A stretch of DNA of 64,000 bases. Source: Flavobacterium petrolei (GTDB lineage: Bacteria > Bacteroidota > Bacteroidia > Flavobacteriales > Flavobacteriaceae). Both the position numbers and the translations under genes were made by a program. The stretch spans positions 1,417,895 to 1,481,894 of the forward strand of contig NZ_QNVY02000001.1 of NCBI RefSeq assembly GCF_003314435.2. The letters run 5' to 3'. Positions within the stretch are counted from its first letter, which is position 1, and each line of letters opens with the position of its first letter. The notes beneath the pieces were generated by a model. That model was given only the letters and a program-made list of their open reading frames with translations. It did no database searches and was not told where the DNA came from. Shown piece after piece: positions 1 to 8,596 of the stretch.

Positions 1-1
1 A

Positions 2-796
2 AAAGCAGCGATGGATATGGTGTATGAAGTACGCCGCCAGTTTAGGGAAATTCCTGGAATTATGGAAGGAACAGGAAAACCGGAATATGCAAAATGTGTC
101 GATATTTCTACCAAAGCCGCTTTGCGCGAAATGATGTTGCCAGGAATTTTGACTATTGGTTTCCCAATCGCGATTGTTCTTTTGGGCAAATTAGTATATT
201 CAGATAATAACCAATTAATTGCAGAAATGTTAGGAGGGTATATGGCTGGAGTTACTGTTTCTGGTGTGCTTTGGGCTGTTTTCCAAAACAATGCCGGAGG
301 TGCTTGGGACAACGCCAAAAAATCTTTTGAAGCAGGAGTGATGATTAATGGTGAAATGACATATAAAGGTTCTGATGCGCATAAAGCGGCCGTTACCGGA
401 GATACTGTTGGAGATCCGTTCAAAGATACTTCTGGACCATCAATGAATATTTTGATTAAATTGACGTGTTTGATAGGTCTTGTAATTGCCCCTATTTTAG
501 GAAATGGAAGTCATACAATTTCTGATACAGCTAGTTGTTGTGTTGCTTCAGGAAAATGCACCTCGATGTCAGCGGAGGAATGTAAAGCAAAGGGTTGTAC
601 AAATAAAACTTGTGAACATATGAATGCAGCTGCAATGCCAAATCATATGATGTCTAAAGAAGTTTCTATTGAAAAAACTAATGTTGACGGAAAAGTAAAA
701 GCCACCATTAAAACAAATATTAATGGGAAAGTTACTGTTCAAAATTTTGAAGGAACCGATAAAGAAGTTCAGGCAAAAATTGATAATCTGAATTAA
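2..796 (+). CDS. hppA: Membrane-bound ion-translocating pyrophosphatase, C-terminal part (5' end outside window)
   Basis: This is the end of an H+ or Na+ pumping membrane pyrophosphatase, which couples PPi hydrolysis to ion export. The frame is open from base 2, so the gene starts upstream. Visible family signatures are the [12 protein letters not shown] stretch, [14 protein letters not shown], the GGYMAG helix, the [12 protein letters not shown] motif, and the [25 protein letters not shown] segment that carries active-site Asp/Lys residues. A last membrane helix ([18 protein letters not shown]) follows. After it comes an extra tail of about 100 residues that is not part of the usual core. 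It holds six Cys in about 26 residues, then His/Met-rich MPNHMM, then a soluble Lys/Thr-rich segment. In this family the C-terminus is expected on the outer side of the membrane. The family assignment is certain; the tail function is unknown. Confidence 0.95.
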   Translation, partial: KAAMDMVYEVRRQFREIPGIMEGTGKPEYAKCVDISTKAALREMMLPGILTIGFPIAIVLLGKLVYSDNNQLIAEMLGGYMAGVTVSGVLWAVFQNNAGGAWDNAKKSFEAGVMINGEMTYKGSDAHKAAVTGDTVGDPFKDTSGPSMNILIKLTCLIGLVIAPILGNGSHTISDTASCCVASGKCTSMSAEECKAKGCTNKTCEHMNAAAMPNHMMSKEVSIEKTNVDGKVKATIKTNINGKVTVQNFEGTDKEVQAKIDNLN

Positions 797-813
797 TTAA
801 AAGTTTTGTAAAT

Positions 814-845
814 AAAAAATGCCTCGCAATTGTGAGGCATTTTTC
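814..845 (+). terminator. Rho-independent terminator after hppA (probably bidirectional)
   Basis: A stem AAAATGCCTC...GAGGCATTTT with a short AT-rich top is flanked by A and T runs. It lies between the converging hppA and deoxynucleoside kinase genes and can serve both strands. Confidence 0.8.
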
Positions 846-879
846 TTTACGAAAATCTGTAGTAATTTGTGAAATCTGT

Positions 880-1494
880 TTAAAACAACCCGTTCAATTC
901 GGCATCAATTCGGTTAAAAATATTTCCTAAATCTTCAGGATTATCAACAAAATTTATGTTGTCAACATCAATAATTAATAATTTTCCTTTGTCGTAGGTT
1001 TGAATCCAACCTTCATATCTTTCGTTCAATCGACTCAAATAATCAATAGATATTGAGTTTTCGTATTCACGACCACGTTTGTGTATTTGTCCCACTAAAT
1101 TTGGAATTGAACTTCTTAAGTAAATCAATAAATCAGGCGCTTTAACTGTGGATTCCATCAATTCAAAAAGGGAAGAGTAATTCTGAAAATCGCGATTGGT
1201 CATCAAACCCATTGCATAAAGATTGGGCGCAAAAATATGTGCATCTTCATAAATAGTTCGGTCCTGAATGATTTTTTTGCCGCTTTCGCGAATTTGCATT
1301 ACCTGACGGAAACGGCTATTCAAGAAATAAATTTGTAAATTAAACGACCAACGTTCCATTTGGTGGTAAAAATCATCTAGGTAGGGATTGTCGACAACAT
1401 CTTCATAATGCGGTTCCCACTTGAAATGTTTCGCTAACAAGCGTGTTAAAGTTGTCTTTCCAGAGCCTATGTTTCCTGCTATTGCTATGTGCAT
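880..1494 (-). CDS. Deoxynucleoside kinase
   Basis: A 204-residue deoxynucleoside kinase that phosphorylates deoxynucleosides in the nucleotide salvage pathway. It has an N-terminal P-loop GNIGSGKT (residues 7-14), the DRT motif (78-80) typical of the dNK/dGK/dAK family, and the Arg-rich lid KRGREYE (139-145). Length fits bacterial dAK/dGK enzymes. Which base it prefers cannot be read from the sequence. The start codon overlaps the stop of the upstream gene by one base (TAATG), indicating translational coupling with the 263-residue exported protein. Confidence 0.9.
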   Translation of the reverse strand: MHIAIAGNIGSGKTTLTRLLAKHFKWEPHYEDVVDNPYLDDFYHQMERWSFNLQIYFLNSRFRQVMQIRESGKKIIQDRTIYEDAHIFAPNLYAMGLMTNRDFQNYSSLFELMESTVKAPDLLIYLRSSIPNLVGQIHKRGREYENSISIDYLSRLNERYEGWIQTYDKGKLLIIDVDNINFVDNPEDLGNIFNRIDAELNGLF

Positions 1495-2285
1495 TACGGT
1501 ATTATGATTTTATAATTTGTAATTCCTTCGGATGTAAAAATAGATAAAATTTGGTCTTTGTAATAAAATTTTTTAAAGCTTTTTTCTGCAATTTTAATCT
1601 CCGTTTTTTGATCTTTTTCTAAATCCTGAAAAATTAAACTTCCGTTTGTTGAATAAATAAACTGATTTTTATTTATAATTTCAATTGATTCAAAATCAGG
1701 AACTTTTCCGTTGTTTGTAATTCTTCCAAAAATATCACAAGCGTACCAATTGTTTTTGTTGTCAATCCAATAAAATGCATTAAAATCTGAAAAATAATTC
1801 TTAATATTTTCCGCAGAAGGAACTGAAATAGTCTTGTAAATAGTGTTCAGATAATCATATAATCCTAATTGCTGATTCATACTGTTATAAATCCAAAGCT
1901 GATTTTGGGACGCAATCCCAATTGCTGAAACCACAATAGGAATTGTACTTTCTGAAAAATTGATTTTTTGGATTTCATTCAGTTGATTGTCCAAAAGGAT
2001 AACGGTGTTGAAATTTTCGTAAAATAATACGATTTTAAGCGGGTTTTGGAGGTCTACTTTGGTGATTTTACCCAAAGAAATATTCTTGTATTCTAAAGTG
2101 TCTCGCGTATTAATTTTAGAAAAGGCATTGTTTTTTATGGTGTAATAAAAACCAAAGGGATCATATCCCAGAAATTGATCACCATCAAAACGGATGGAAT
2201 CCATTAAAACAGCATTTTGCTTTAGATTTTGAGAAATCATTATTGAAAATGAACTTATTAATAGCAACAGTATTACTTTTTTCAT
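1494..2285 (-). CDS. Exported protein of unknown function, coupled to deoxynucleoside kinase
   Basis: A 263-residue protein with a clear N-terminal signal (MKKVILLLLISSFSIMISQN) and no Cys lipobox. The mature part alternates short hydrophobic and polar stretches (LLDNQLNEIQKI, QLWIYNSMNQQLGLYDYL), as in beta-propeller proteins; this is an inference from pattern only. It is the first gene of a two-gene operon ending in the deoxynucleoside kinase (one-base overlap). A promoter-like TAATTTCG lies just upstream (2291-2298 on the reverse strand). I do not recognise a named family. Confidence 0.75.
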   Translation of the reverse strand: MKKVILLLLISSFSIMISQNLKQNAVLMDSIRFDGDQFLGYDPFGFYYTIKNNAFSKINTRDTLEYKNISLGKITKVDLQNPLKIVLFYENFNTVILLDNQLNEIQKINFSESTIPIVVSAIGIASQNQLWIYNSMNQQLGLYDYLNTIYKTISVPSAENIKNYFSDFNAFYWIDNKNNWYACDIFGRITNNGKVPDFESIEIINKNQFIYSTNGSLIFQDLEKDQKTEIKIAEKSFKKFYYKDQILSIFTSEGITNYKIIIP

Positions 2286-2399
2286 GAAAGCGAAATTACA
2301 ATTAAACCTTTTATAATTATTAAGGTCTTACTGTTATTTTAACAGAATGGTTGTAACAAAAATAGTATTTTTCACTCTTATTTATCAAAATCCAATAAT

Positions 2400-3299
2400 A
2401 TGTATAAAGTAATTTTCACATTAGTATTAGCAGTTGCATCATTTATGGGACTTCAAGCTCAGGAATTTCAAGGAATGGCGGTGTATGAATCAAAAACCAG
2501 CACTTCCGATTTTAAAACCCGAATGGAGGGAAACAAAAATATGACTCCGGACATGCAGAAAATAATCGAGGAAAGAATGAAGAAGATGTTCGAAAAAACA
2601 TTTATCCTCAACTTTAATAAAACAGCTTCTATTTATAAGGAAGAAGAAAAGCTAGAAGCGTCAACACAAGCCGGTGGAGGATTCCGAATGATGTCAAGCT
2701 TTGCTGGCGGCGGCGGTACCTTTTATAAAAACGTAAAAGACAAACAGTACAGTAATGATAAAGAGTTTATGGGAAAAGAATTTTTGGTTAAAGATTCGCT
2801 TACGAGTCTAGCTTGGAAAATGGAAGCTGAAACAAGAGTAATTGGAGGATATACTTGTTATAAAGCCACGGCTGTAAAAAAACCTAGCGCAACTGATTTT
2901 AGAAACATGAGACCGCGAAAAGAGGATGCGGATAAAAAAGAAGGAGCAAAACCAGCGGATGATAAAAAAACAAATTTTTTAGATGCGGTTGAAGTGCCTA
3001 AAGAAATAGTAATTACTGCATGGTATACCCCTGAAATACCGGTGAGCCAGGGTCCAGAAGGATATTGGGGTTTACCGGGATTAATTTTGGAAGTGAATGA
3101 TGGCAGAACAATCATTTTATGCTCTAAGATTGTACTGAACCCAAAGGATAAAGTAGAAATTAAATCCGTAATCAAAGGAAAAGTAGTTTCTCAAAAAGAG
3201 TATGACGAAGCCGTAATGAAAAAAATGGAGGAATTCAGAGAGATGAATCAAGGTCGTGGCGGCAGAGAAGGCGGCATGCAAATTCGTTTTGGAAATTAA
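2400..3299 (+). CDS. GLPGLI family exported protein
   Basis: A 299-residue Bacteroidota protein of the GLPGLI family (function unknown), with a signal peptide (MYKVIFTLVLAVASFMGLQAQ) and the family hallmark GLPGLILEVNDGRT near residue 225. The order (YTCYKATA, then ITAWYTPEIPVSQGPEGYWGLPGL) is standard for the family. It sits 26 bases upstream of a large outer-membrane barrel protein, an association often seen in this phylum that suggests a joint cell-surface role. A Gly-Arg-rich C-terminus (GRGGREGGM) is noted. Confidence 0.9.
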   Translation: MYKVIFTLVLAVASFMGLQAQEFQGMAVYESKTSTSDFKTRMEGNKNMTPDMQKIIEERMKKMFEKTFILNFNKTASIYKEEEKLEASTQAGGGFRMMSSFAGGGGTFYKNVKDKQYSNDKEFMGKEFLVKDSLTSLAWKMEAETRVIGGYTCYKATAVKKPSATDFRNMRPRKEDADKKEGAKPADDKKTNFLDAVEVPKEIVITAWYTPEIPVSQGPEGYWGLPGLILEVNDGRTIILCSKIVLNPKDKVEIKSVIKGKVVSQKEYDEAVMKKMEEFREMNQGRGGREGGMQIRFGN

Positions 3300-3325
3300 T
3301 ACCTGTAGTTATACACCCAATTAAA

Positions 3326-6076
3326 ATGAGAAAAATTCTAGTTCTGATCGCCCTTGTGGTGGTTCCTATTTCCTATGCTCAAAATATCCGTTTGGAAGGA
3401 TTGGTTCAAGACAAAGGAAAACTGCCTTTAGAAATGGCCAATGTCATGGCGGTGAACCAAACTACTAAAGCTATGGATGCCTATGCCATAACGACTGATA
3501 AAGGAAAATTTATGTTGAACCTTAAACCCAATACGGCTTATGTAATTAAACTGAGTTATTTGGGTATGCAAAATAAAGAAGTTACCGTTACTACGCTAGC
3601 CGAAAATATGGTGCAGAATATTACCATGGAATCCGGTGGAATCGAACTTGATGGCGTGGAGATCGTACGCGAAATGCCAGTGTCTATAAAAGGAGACACT
3701 ATTGTTTATAATACGGATTCGTTCAAAACAGGCGAAGAGCGTAAACTTGAAGACGTGTTTAAAAAACTGCCAGGGTTTGAAGTAATGGCGGACGGTCAGG
3801 TGCAAGTAGAAGGAAAAAAAGTAGCAAAACTATTTGTAAATGGCAAACCATTTATGGAGGGAGATACTAAATTGGGCTCAAAAAACATTCCTTCGGATGC
3901 TGTTGATAAAGTACAAGTGCTGCGAAATTTCAATGAAGTGTCGCAAATGAAAGGCCTTGAAAATAACAACGATGATATTGCGATTAACATCAAACTCAAA
4001 AAAGGAAAAGATAAATTTTGGTTTGGTGATGTAAGTGCTGGCTTAGCTAATGACAAGGGCTATATTTTCAATCCAAAAATATTTTATTACTCCCCAAAAA
4101 CCAGTATCAATTCTATCGTTAATTTGAATAATATTGGAGAAGTATCTTTGACTTCTGCAGATTTTTTCAGAATAACAGGTGGAGCAAGAAATACTATTGG
4201 TCGTAATGGGACAACACTTACGCTTAATCGAAACTTTTTTGGTTTGTCTGGCGGCGATAATGTGGCCAAAGCAAGTGACAAATTTGGGGCACTCAATTTG
4301 AATCATTCGGTTTCAAAAAAATGGACATTATCCGGTTTTGCGGCTTATTCGTCAACCTTCAATCAGTCTATTACTAATTCAGAAAGAGGGATTTTTGAGC
4401 CTAACACTACTAATATAGCCACCTTAGAAAACAGAAAAAACAAAACGGATTCTAAAAACAATGCATTTATTGCAAAATTTGGTTCTAAATATAAAGCCAA
4501 TGATAATTTTCAATTGGATTATGATGCGTTCTTTAGAAAAAATGATCAACAAGATGTAGATAACAGCCAAACTAATTTTAGTACAATGAACAATGGTTCA
4601 ATGGTCTCTAATTCTAATACGGTTATCGCTTTTCAAAAACAAGCACCAGCCTCATTCAATCAGAGTTTAAATTTGTTTTTTACACAAAATCCAAAATCTA
4701 CTTGGGTACTCGAAATGCAACATCAATACGAGGACGAAGATCCATTTTATAATCCGCAACTTTCAGTCAATCCGTATCAAAACGCTACTTCACAAAATCC
4801 AAATGATCCAAGTGCGGTTTTTGTCAATGAAAACACATTGAATATCGAACAATCTAGATTTGTAAAAACCAATAAGCTGGATGCAAAAATCGATTACTTT
4901 TACCAAATTTCGAATAAAAGTATATTGAATTTGACTGCAGGAAATACGAACGCTTTTCAGTCGTATAATTCGAGTATTTTACAAATTTTACATGATCAAA
5001 CCGTTAATCCTGTTGAGCAAGCGGCATATAATAACGATGTGCGTTACCGTTTTAATGATGCGTTTTTGGGATTGCATTATAAATTTATTGCAGGCAAGTT
5101 TACATTTAACCCTGGTTTCTCTGTTCATCAATACAATACTACTAATGAGCAATTTGGCAATCCTTTCAAACTTAATTTTAACCGATTATTGCCGGATATG
5201 TTTGCGCGTTGGGATTTGAAAAAATCGGAAAATTTAACGTATAACTTTAATGTGAAAAATGGTTTTAATGATGTAAATGCGTTGGTCGAAGGGTATGTTT
5301 TTACTAATTTTAATAGCATTACGCGCGGAAATTCACAATTGGAAAATTCACTCGTAACTAGTCACAGACTGAATTACTCAAAGTATAATTTGTATAATTT
5401 CACTACAATTTTTGCAAACATCAGTTATACAACTACCAAAGATCCGGTAGTTAATGGAGTTTCTTTTCAAAGTATTTATTCAACTTCGGACCGTTTGAAT
5501 TTAGATGCTGAGAACGAAAATTTAAACGGAAATTTGTTCTACTCTAAAAGCTTCAAAAAGTATTACAAAGTTACTGCTGGCGCAAATGCAGGATGGAACC
5601 GCAATTTTGTACTAAACAGAAGAGTTACTAACGGTGCTACTCAAGAGTTCATTCAAGGAATTGAAAATGTAAATCATTCGTACAATTTGGCTTTTGCAAC
5701 GCAGTTCAAAAAATATCCCAACGTAGATTTGGGTTACCGTGTGAATTTCTCAGAACAAGCATCTAATAAATTCACCACACAAACACCAACTGTAAAGCTG
5801 AATTATTATTTCTTGAATGGTTTGAATGTTAATTGGGATTATGCCTTTAACCGATTTAAAAATGAAACCAACGGTGTGACAAACGATTTTAAAATCATGA
5901 CGGCTAGTTTGAATTATATTAAAAAGGATGCCAAATTTGAATACAGAATTCAGGCCAATAATTTATTAAATACAAGGTCTAGATTGAATAACTCTTTTAG
6001 CGTGAATGGTTTTAATGCCAATGAAAATATTATCCTGCCTCGATTTGTAACCCTTATTGTAAAGTACAATTTATAA
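3326..6076 (+). CDS. TonB-dependent receptor-like outer-membrane beta-barrel protein with carboxypeptidase-like regulatory domain
   Basis: A 916-residue outer-membrane protein. After a signal peptide (MRKILVLIALVVVPISYAQ) comes a carboxypeptidase-regulatory-like beta-sandwich (about 22-110; VQDKGKLPLEMANVMAV). A plug-like segment follows (about 120-230; DTIVYNTDSFKTGEERKLEDVFKKLPGFEV), then a long barrel region rich in alternating aromatic strands that ends in ...PRFVTLIVKYNL. The family is related to TonB-dependent receptors without a clear substrate. It forms a unit with the preceding GLPGLI gene. The TonB/ExbBD system further along the window could energise it. Confidence 0.88.
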   Translation: MRKILVLIALVVVPISYAQNIRLEGLVQDKGKLPLEMANVMAVNQTTKAMDAYAITTDKGKFMLNLKPNTAYVIKLSYLGMQNKEVTVTTLAENMVQNITMESGGIELDGVEIVREMPVSIKGDTIVYNTDSFKTGEERKLEDVFKKLPGFEVMADGQVQVEGKKVAKLFVNGKPFMEGDTKLGSKNIPSDAVDKVQVLRNFNEVSQMKGLENNNDDIAINIKLKKGKDKFWFGDVSAGLANDKGYIFNPKIFYYSPKTSINSIVNLNNIGEVSLTSADFFRITGGARNTIGRNGTTLTLNRNFFGLSGGDNVAKASDKFGALNLNHSVSKKWTLSGFAAYSSTFNQSITNSERGIFEPNTTNIATLENRKNKTDSKNNAFIAKFGSKYKANDNFQLDYDAFFRKNDQQDVDNSQTNFSTMNNGSMVSNSNTVIAFQKQAPASFNQSLNLFFTQNPKSTWVLEMQHQYEDEDPFYNPQLSVNPYQNATSQNPNDPSAVFVNENTLNIEQSRFVKTNKLDAKIDYFYQISNKSILNLTAGNTNAFQSYNSSILQILHDQTVNPVEQAAYNNDVRYRFNDAFLGLHYKFIAGKFTFNPGFSVHQYNTTNEQFGNPFKLNFNRLLPDMFARWDLKKSENLTYNFNVKNGFNDVNALVEGYVFTNFNSITRGNSQLENSLVTSHRLNYSKYNLYNFTTIFANISYTTTKDPVVNGVSFQSIYSTSDRLNLDAENENLNGNLFYSKSFKKYYKVTAGANAGWNRNFVLNRRVTNGATQEFIQGIENVNHSYNLAFATQFKKYPNVDLGYRVNFSEQASNKFTTQTPTVKLNYYFLNGLNVNWDYAFNRFKNETNGVTNDFKIMTASLNYIKKDAKFEYRIQANNLLNTRSRLNNSFSVNGFNANENIILPRFVTLIVKYNL

Positions 6077-6091
6077 GAGGAAGTTTGGAGA

Positions 6092-6132
6092 TAAAAAAAG
6101 GGGATTTTGCAGATGCAAAATCCCCTTTTTTA
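6092..6132. terminator. Bidirectional terminator between the barrel gene and metK
   Basis: A near-perfect hairpin (AAAAAAAGGGGATTTTGC, 4-base loop, GCAAAATCCCCTTTTTT) with A and T runs on its two sides lies between converging genes. Confidence 0.9.
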
Positions 6133-6148
6133 TATTATAAATGTTGTA

Positions 6149-7399
6149 TTACAATCCAAATGCAGTTTTAACTTGGTCAACGAAATCTAATTTTTCCCAA
6201 GTAAACAATTCAACAGTAACTGTTTTTTCATTTCCACCTGGAGCAGAAAAAGTTTTAGTAACTGTTTCTGGAGTACGACCCATGTGTCCGTAAGCAGCAG
6301 TTTCGCTATAAATTGGATTTCTTAATTTCAAACGTTGCTCGATAAAGTAAGGACGCATATCAAAAATAGCTTCTACTTTTTTTGCAATTTCGCCATTGGT
6401 CAAATTCACTTTTGAAGTTCCGTAAGTATCAATAAAAATACCCATTGGTTTTGCTACACCAATAGCATACGAAACTTGTACTAAAATCTCGTCAGCAACA
6501 CCCGCAGCAACTAAGTTTTTAGCGATATGACGTGTTGCATAAGCAGCACTTCTATCTACTTTACTTGGATCTTTTCCAGAGAATGCACCACCACCGTGAG
6601 CACCTTTTCCACCGTAAGTATCAACGATAATTTTTCTTCCTGTCAATCCAGTATCTCCATGTGGTCCTCCAATTACGAATTTTCCAGTTGGGTTAATGTG
6701 GTATTGGATTGCATCGTTGAATAAATGGGCATGCGTTGGATTTTTTGCAATAATCCTTGGAATTAAAATTTCAATGATGTCTTTTTTGATTTTTGCAAGC
6801 ATTGTAGCTTCTTCGTCAAAATCATCATGTTGTGTCGAGATTACAATAGCATCAATACGAGTTGGCTTGTTGTCATCGCTGTATTCTAAAGTCACTTGAG
6901 ATTTAGCATCAGGACGCAAATACGTAATTTCGTTATTTTCACGTCTTAAAATAGCTAATTCCTGCAATAATTTATGAGATAAATCAAGTGCCAATGGCAT
7001 GTAATTTTCGGTTTCATTAGTGGCGTAACCAAACATCATTCCTTGGTCACCAGCGCCTTGCTCTTCAGGATTTTTTCTGTCAACACCCTGATTAATGTCA
7101 GCAGATTGTTCGTGAATAGCAGAAAGGATTCCACAAGAATTGGCTTCAAACATGTATTCGCTTTTTGTGTAACCAATTTTTCTGATTACATCACGAGCGA
7201 TTTGTTGTACATCTAAATAAGTATTTGATTTTACTTCTCCAGCCAAAATTACCTGGCCAGTAGTTACTAAAGTTTCGCAAGCTACTTTTGAATCAGCATC
7301 AAATGCCAAAAAATTATCAATTAATGCGTCCGAAATTTGATCTGCAATTTTGTCTGGATGTCCTTCGCTTACAGATTCTGACGTAAATAAATAGGCCAT
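6149..7399 (-). CDS. metK: S-adenosylmethionine synthetase
   Basis: This enzyme makes S-adenosylmethionine from methionine and ATP. The 416-residue protein has all the signatures: [13 protein letters not shown] near the N-terminus, [12 protein letters not shown], and the phosphate-binding [19 protein letters not shown]. It is slightly longer than E. coli MetK (384), as is usual in Bacteroidota. It is transcribed opposite to the sulfur/methionine block that it serves. A promoter and a SAM-II-like aptamer lie in the roughly 170-base leader, which implies feedback by its own product. Confidence 0.98.
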   Translation of the reverse strand: MAYLFTSESVSEGHPDKIADQISDALIDNFLAFDADSKVACETLVTTGQVILAGEVKSNTYLDVQQIARDVIRKIGYTKSEYMFEANSCGILSAIHEQSADINQGVDRKNPEEQGAGDQGMMFGYATNETENYMPLALDLSHKLLQELAILRRENNEITYLRPDAKSQVTLEYSDDNKPTRIDAIVISTQHDDFDEEATMLAKIKKDIIEILIPRIIAKNPTHAHLFNDAIQYHINPTGKFVIGGPHGDTGLTGRKIIVDTYGGKGAHGGGAFSGKDPSKVDRSAAYATRHIAKNLVAAGVADEILVQVSYAIGVAKPMGIFIDTYGTSKVNLTNGEIAKKVEAIFDMRPYFIEQRLKLRNPIYSETAAYGHMGRTPETVTKTFSAPGGNEKTVTVELFTWEKLDFVDQVKTAFGL

Positions 7400-7449
7400 A
7401 ATAGTTATTATTTTTAAATTAAGCGAGAAAAAATAATTGCTGAAAAGGA

Positions 7450-7560
7450 CTAAAGGAGGGTTCCTGCTTTAGCATTTTTTCTACTGAAAAATTTTCAGCA
7501 TCCATAATGAATTTGTTTCATTATGAAGAGGTTGCAATCAGTTCAAATTTTTCCTCTTGT
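7450..7560 (-). promoter_or_regulatory. SAM-II-like riboswitch in the metK leader
   Basis: On the reverse strand the leader begins with P1 AAGAGG (7553-7558) pairing with CCTCTT (7526-7531). The loop reads AAATTTGAACTGATTGCAA, close to the conserved SAM-II loop (GATTTAACCGTATTGCA as I recall it). The downstream strand AAAAAATGCTAAAGCAGG (7463-7480) matches the SAM-II 3' segment (GTAGCTAAAAAGGG type). Between them are two extra hairpins: a perfect 9-bp stem (7503-7511 with 7517-7525) and CTGAAAA/TTTTCAG (7484-7498). The conserved CTAAAG can instead pair with CTTTAG (7450-7455 with 7467-7472), a plausible ligand-dependent switch. This was identified by eye only; a covariance-model search with the SAM-II model would settle it. 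Confidence 0.6.
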
Positions 7561-7569
7561 ATTCGGGTG

Positions 7570-7600
7570 CAAATGTATGAAACCATTTTGAATTGCAAAT
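7570..7600 (-). promoter_or_regulatory. metK promoter
   Basis: The reverse strand reads TTTGCAATTC then, 18 bases after TTTG, TACATTTG (7570-7577). This is an exact TAnnTTTG Bacteroidota -7 box with a suitably spaced -33 TTTG. Transcription would start just before the SAM-II-like P1 stem. Confidence 0.75.
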
Positions 7601-7769
7601 TAATCTTAACTTTTTTTTGCGGATAATTCTTTTTTCAGGTTCTCTTGCTTGCCAAAATTAATAGTGGTAGGATTTCGATAAATATTTTTGAAAATTATTT
7701 GGATTTTTAAAAAATTATTTGCAAATTTGGTTTTAGAAAAAAATAAAAGATGAAATTTAATATTTGTAA

Positions 7770-7870
7770 TATGTTTAAAGTCGCGCAGGATAATTCCTGA
7801 GGGTCGCTTATTGCATAATTTTAAATTAAATTATATAGCAAAAGCTTCCCAGATAACGGGAAGCTTTTTT
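7770..7870 (+). ncRNA. Candidate structured RNA (small RNA or first part of a tandem leader)
   Basis: About 100 bases that fold into three hairpins. The first is CAGGA-TAAT-TCCTG with an outer GCG/CGC. The second is TTGC-a-TAATTT...AAATTA-tata-GCAA (about 7811-7841). The third is a strong terminator AAAAGCTTCCC/GGGAAGCTTTT (7840-7850 with 7858-7868) followed by T residues. A near-consensus -7 box AATATTTG (7759-7766) lies just upstream. It contains no convincing ORF (only a 9-codon frame). It may be a free small RNA, or the promoter-proximal part of the leader that continues into the Cys attenuator, since no other TAnnTTTG box is visible in between. I do not recognise a named RNA family. Confidence 0.4.
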
Positions 7871-7960
7871 TTGAATACAACAGAGATAATAGCACAGAAA
7901 TAAAAAATATAAATGAATAACCTAAAATTCCAGTTTACAAATAATTCAACTGTCAATACG

Positions 7961-8002
7961 ATGATTGCTGCAAATGCCATTATGTGTATTTGCGTCTGTT
8001 GA
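7961..8002 (+). CDS. Cysteine-rich leader peptide (MIAANAIMCICVC)
   Basis: A 13-codon ORF ending Met-Cys-Ile-Cys-Val-Cys-stop, with Cys codons at 7985, 7991 and 7997, followed 30 bases later by a strong terminator. The segment directly after its stop codon (TCCAAAAG, 8004-8011) is perfectly complementary to CTTTTGGA (8038-8045), which overlaps the terminator's 5' arm. A ribosome that finishes the peptide would cover the antiterminator strand, while one stalled at the first Cys codon would leave it free. This arrangement is what a cysteine-responsive attenuator needs, and the genes downstream are for sulfur assimilation. It is inferred from the sequence and was not matched to a database. Confidence 0.55.
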   Translation: MIAANAIMCICVC

Positions 8003-8031
8003 TTCCAAAAGTATAAGTTTACAAACAACTT

Positions 8032-8067
8032 AAAACCCTTTTGGATATACATCTAAAAGGGTTTTTT
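8032..8067 (+). terminator. Attenuator terminator downstream of the Cys leader peptide
   Basis: AAAACCCTTTT (8032-8042) pairs with AAAAGGGTTTT (8055-8065). The stem can extend through GGAT/ATCT to about 15 bp with an ATAC loop, and is followed by a T run. It competes with the antiterminator 8004-8011/8038-8045. Confidence 0.8.
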
Positions 8068-8147
8068 ATTTTAAGAATATATTTTAATTTTAAAAAGCAT
8101 AATGCGAATAAAACCAACAACGAATTATAAACCTAACATCTAAAATT

Positions 8148-8357
8148 ATGAGCACAACTAAGTATTTTCCAAAAACATTCCAATTATTAGAGAGGATTAA
8201 TAACATGAATAAAAAACAAGAGGAGAACAATCCAAAAAATGAATTGATTCATCCTAGATTTGAAATTTCCAAAAATGATGCTTTGGCACAAAAAATAGTG
8301 CCTAATTCATTACTTTTTCTAATGTATTCACAAGAGAATGAAGCGCTTTTTATCTAA
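8148..8357 (+). CDS. Small protein of unknown function (69 residues)
   Basis: A 69-codon ORF starting ATGAGCACAACTAAG 80 bases after the attenuator terminator, with an AT-rich leader typical of real starts here. The product (MSTTKYFPKTFQLLERINNM...) is polar, with no signal peptide or membrane helix. An alternative start is Met20 (8205). I do not recognise a family. The first five residues (MSTTK) resemble the start of flavobacterial O-acetylhomoserine sulfhydrylases (from memory), so this could be a remnant left by deletion of such a gene. That is speculative. It could also be a non-coding spacer. Confidence 0.4.
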   Translation: MSTTKYFPKTFQLLERINNMNKKQEENNPKNELIHPRFEISKNDALAQKIVPNSLLFLMYSQENEALFI

Positions 8358-8596
8358 GAAATCCGAATTCATTTTCGGTTTTGAGATTTTCAAAAAAGTA
8401 TTTAAAATTGTTGTTTTGACGAGGTGAGAACTGTAATTTGTTTGTAATGCTTCGTCAAAATAACATTTGTATGTTTATTGTTTTCAGGTTTTTATTTGAA
8501 CCATACAAAGAAATCGATTGCGTATAAAAATTTGGTTGTTAAAAAAATTAGTGGTTAATTTGCAATCATAAGTTCACAAACGTATTGAAATGTTAT
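8358..8596. other. Intergenic stretch before the metX riboswitch
   Basis: No gene is seen. It contains an inverted repeat TTTTGACGA (8414-8422) / TCGTCAAAA (8452-8460) around a 29-base loop, not followed by a T run. A weak promoter-like TTAATTTG (near 8552) lies upstream of the riboswitch. No exact TAnnTTTG box was found, so transcription of metX-thrA may depend partly on read-through from upstream. Confidence 0.4.

Noticed and set aside
7831..8052. 73-codon hydrophobic open frame on the minus strand
   Set aside because: Its start lies in the loop of the Cys-attenuator terminator and its end beyond the other terminator hairpin. The hydrophobic look is a by-product of A/T-rich antisense sequence, and the plus-strand attenuator explains the region better.
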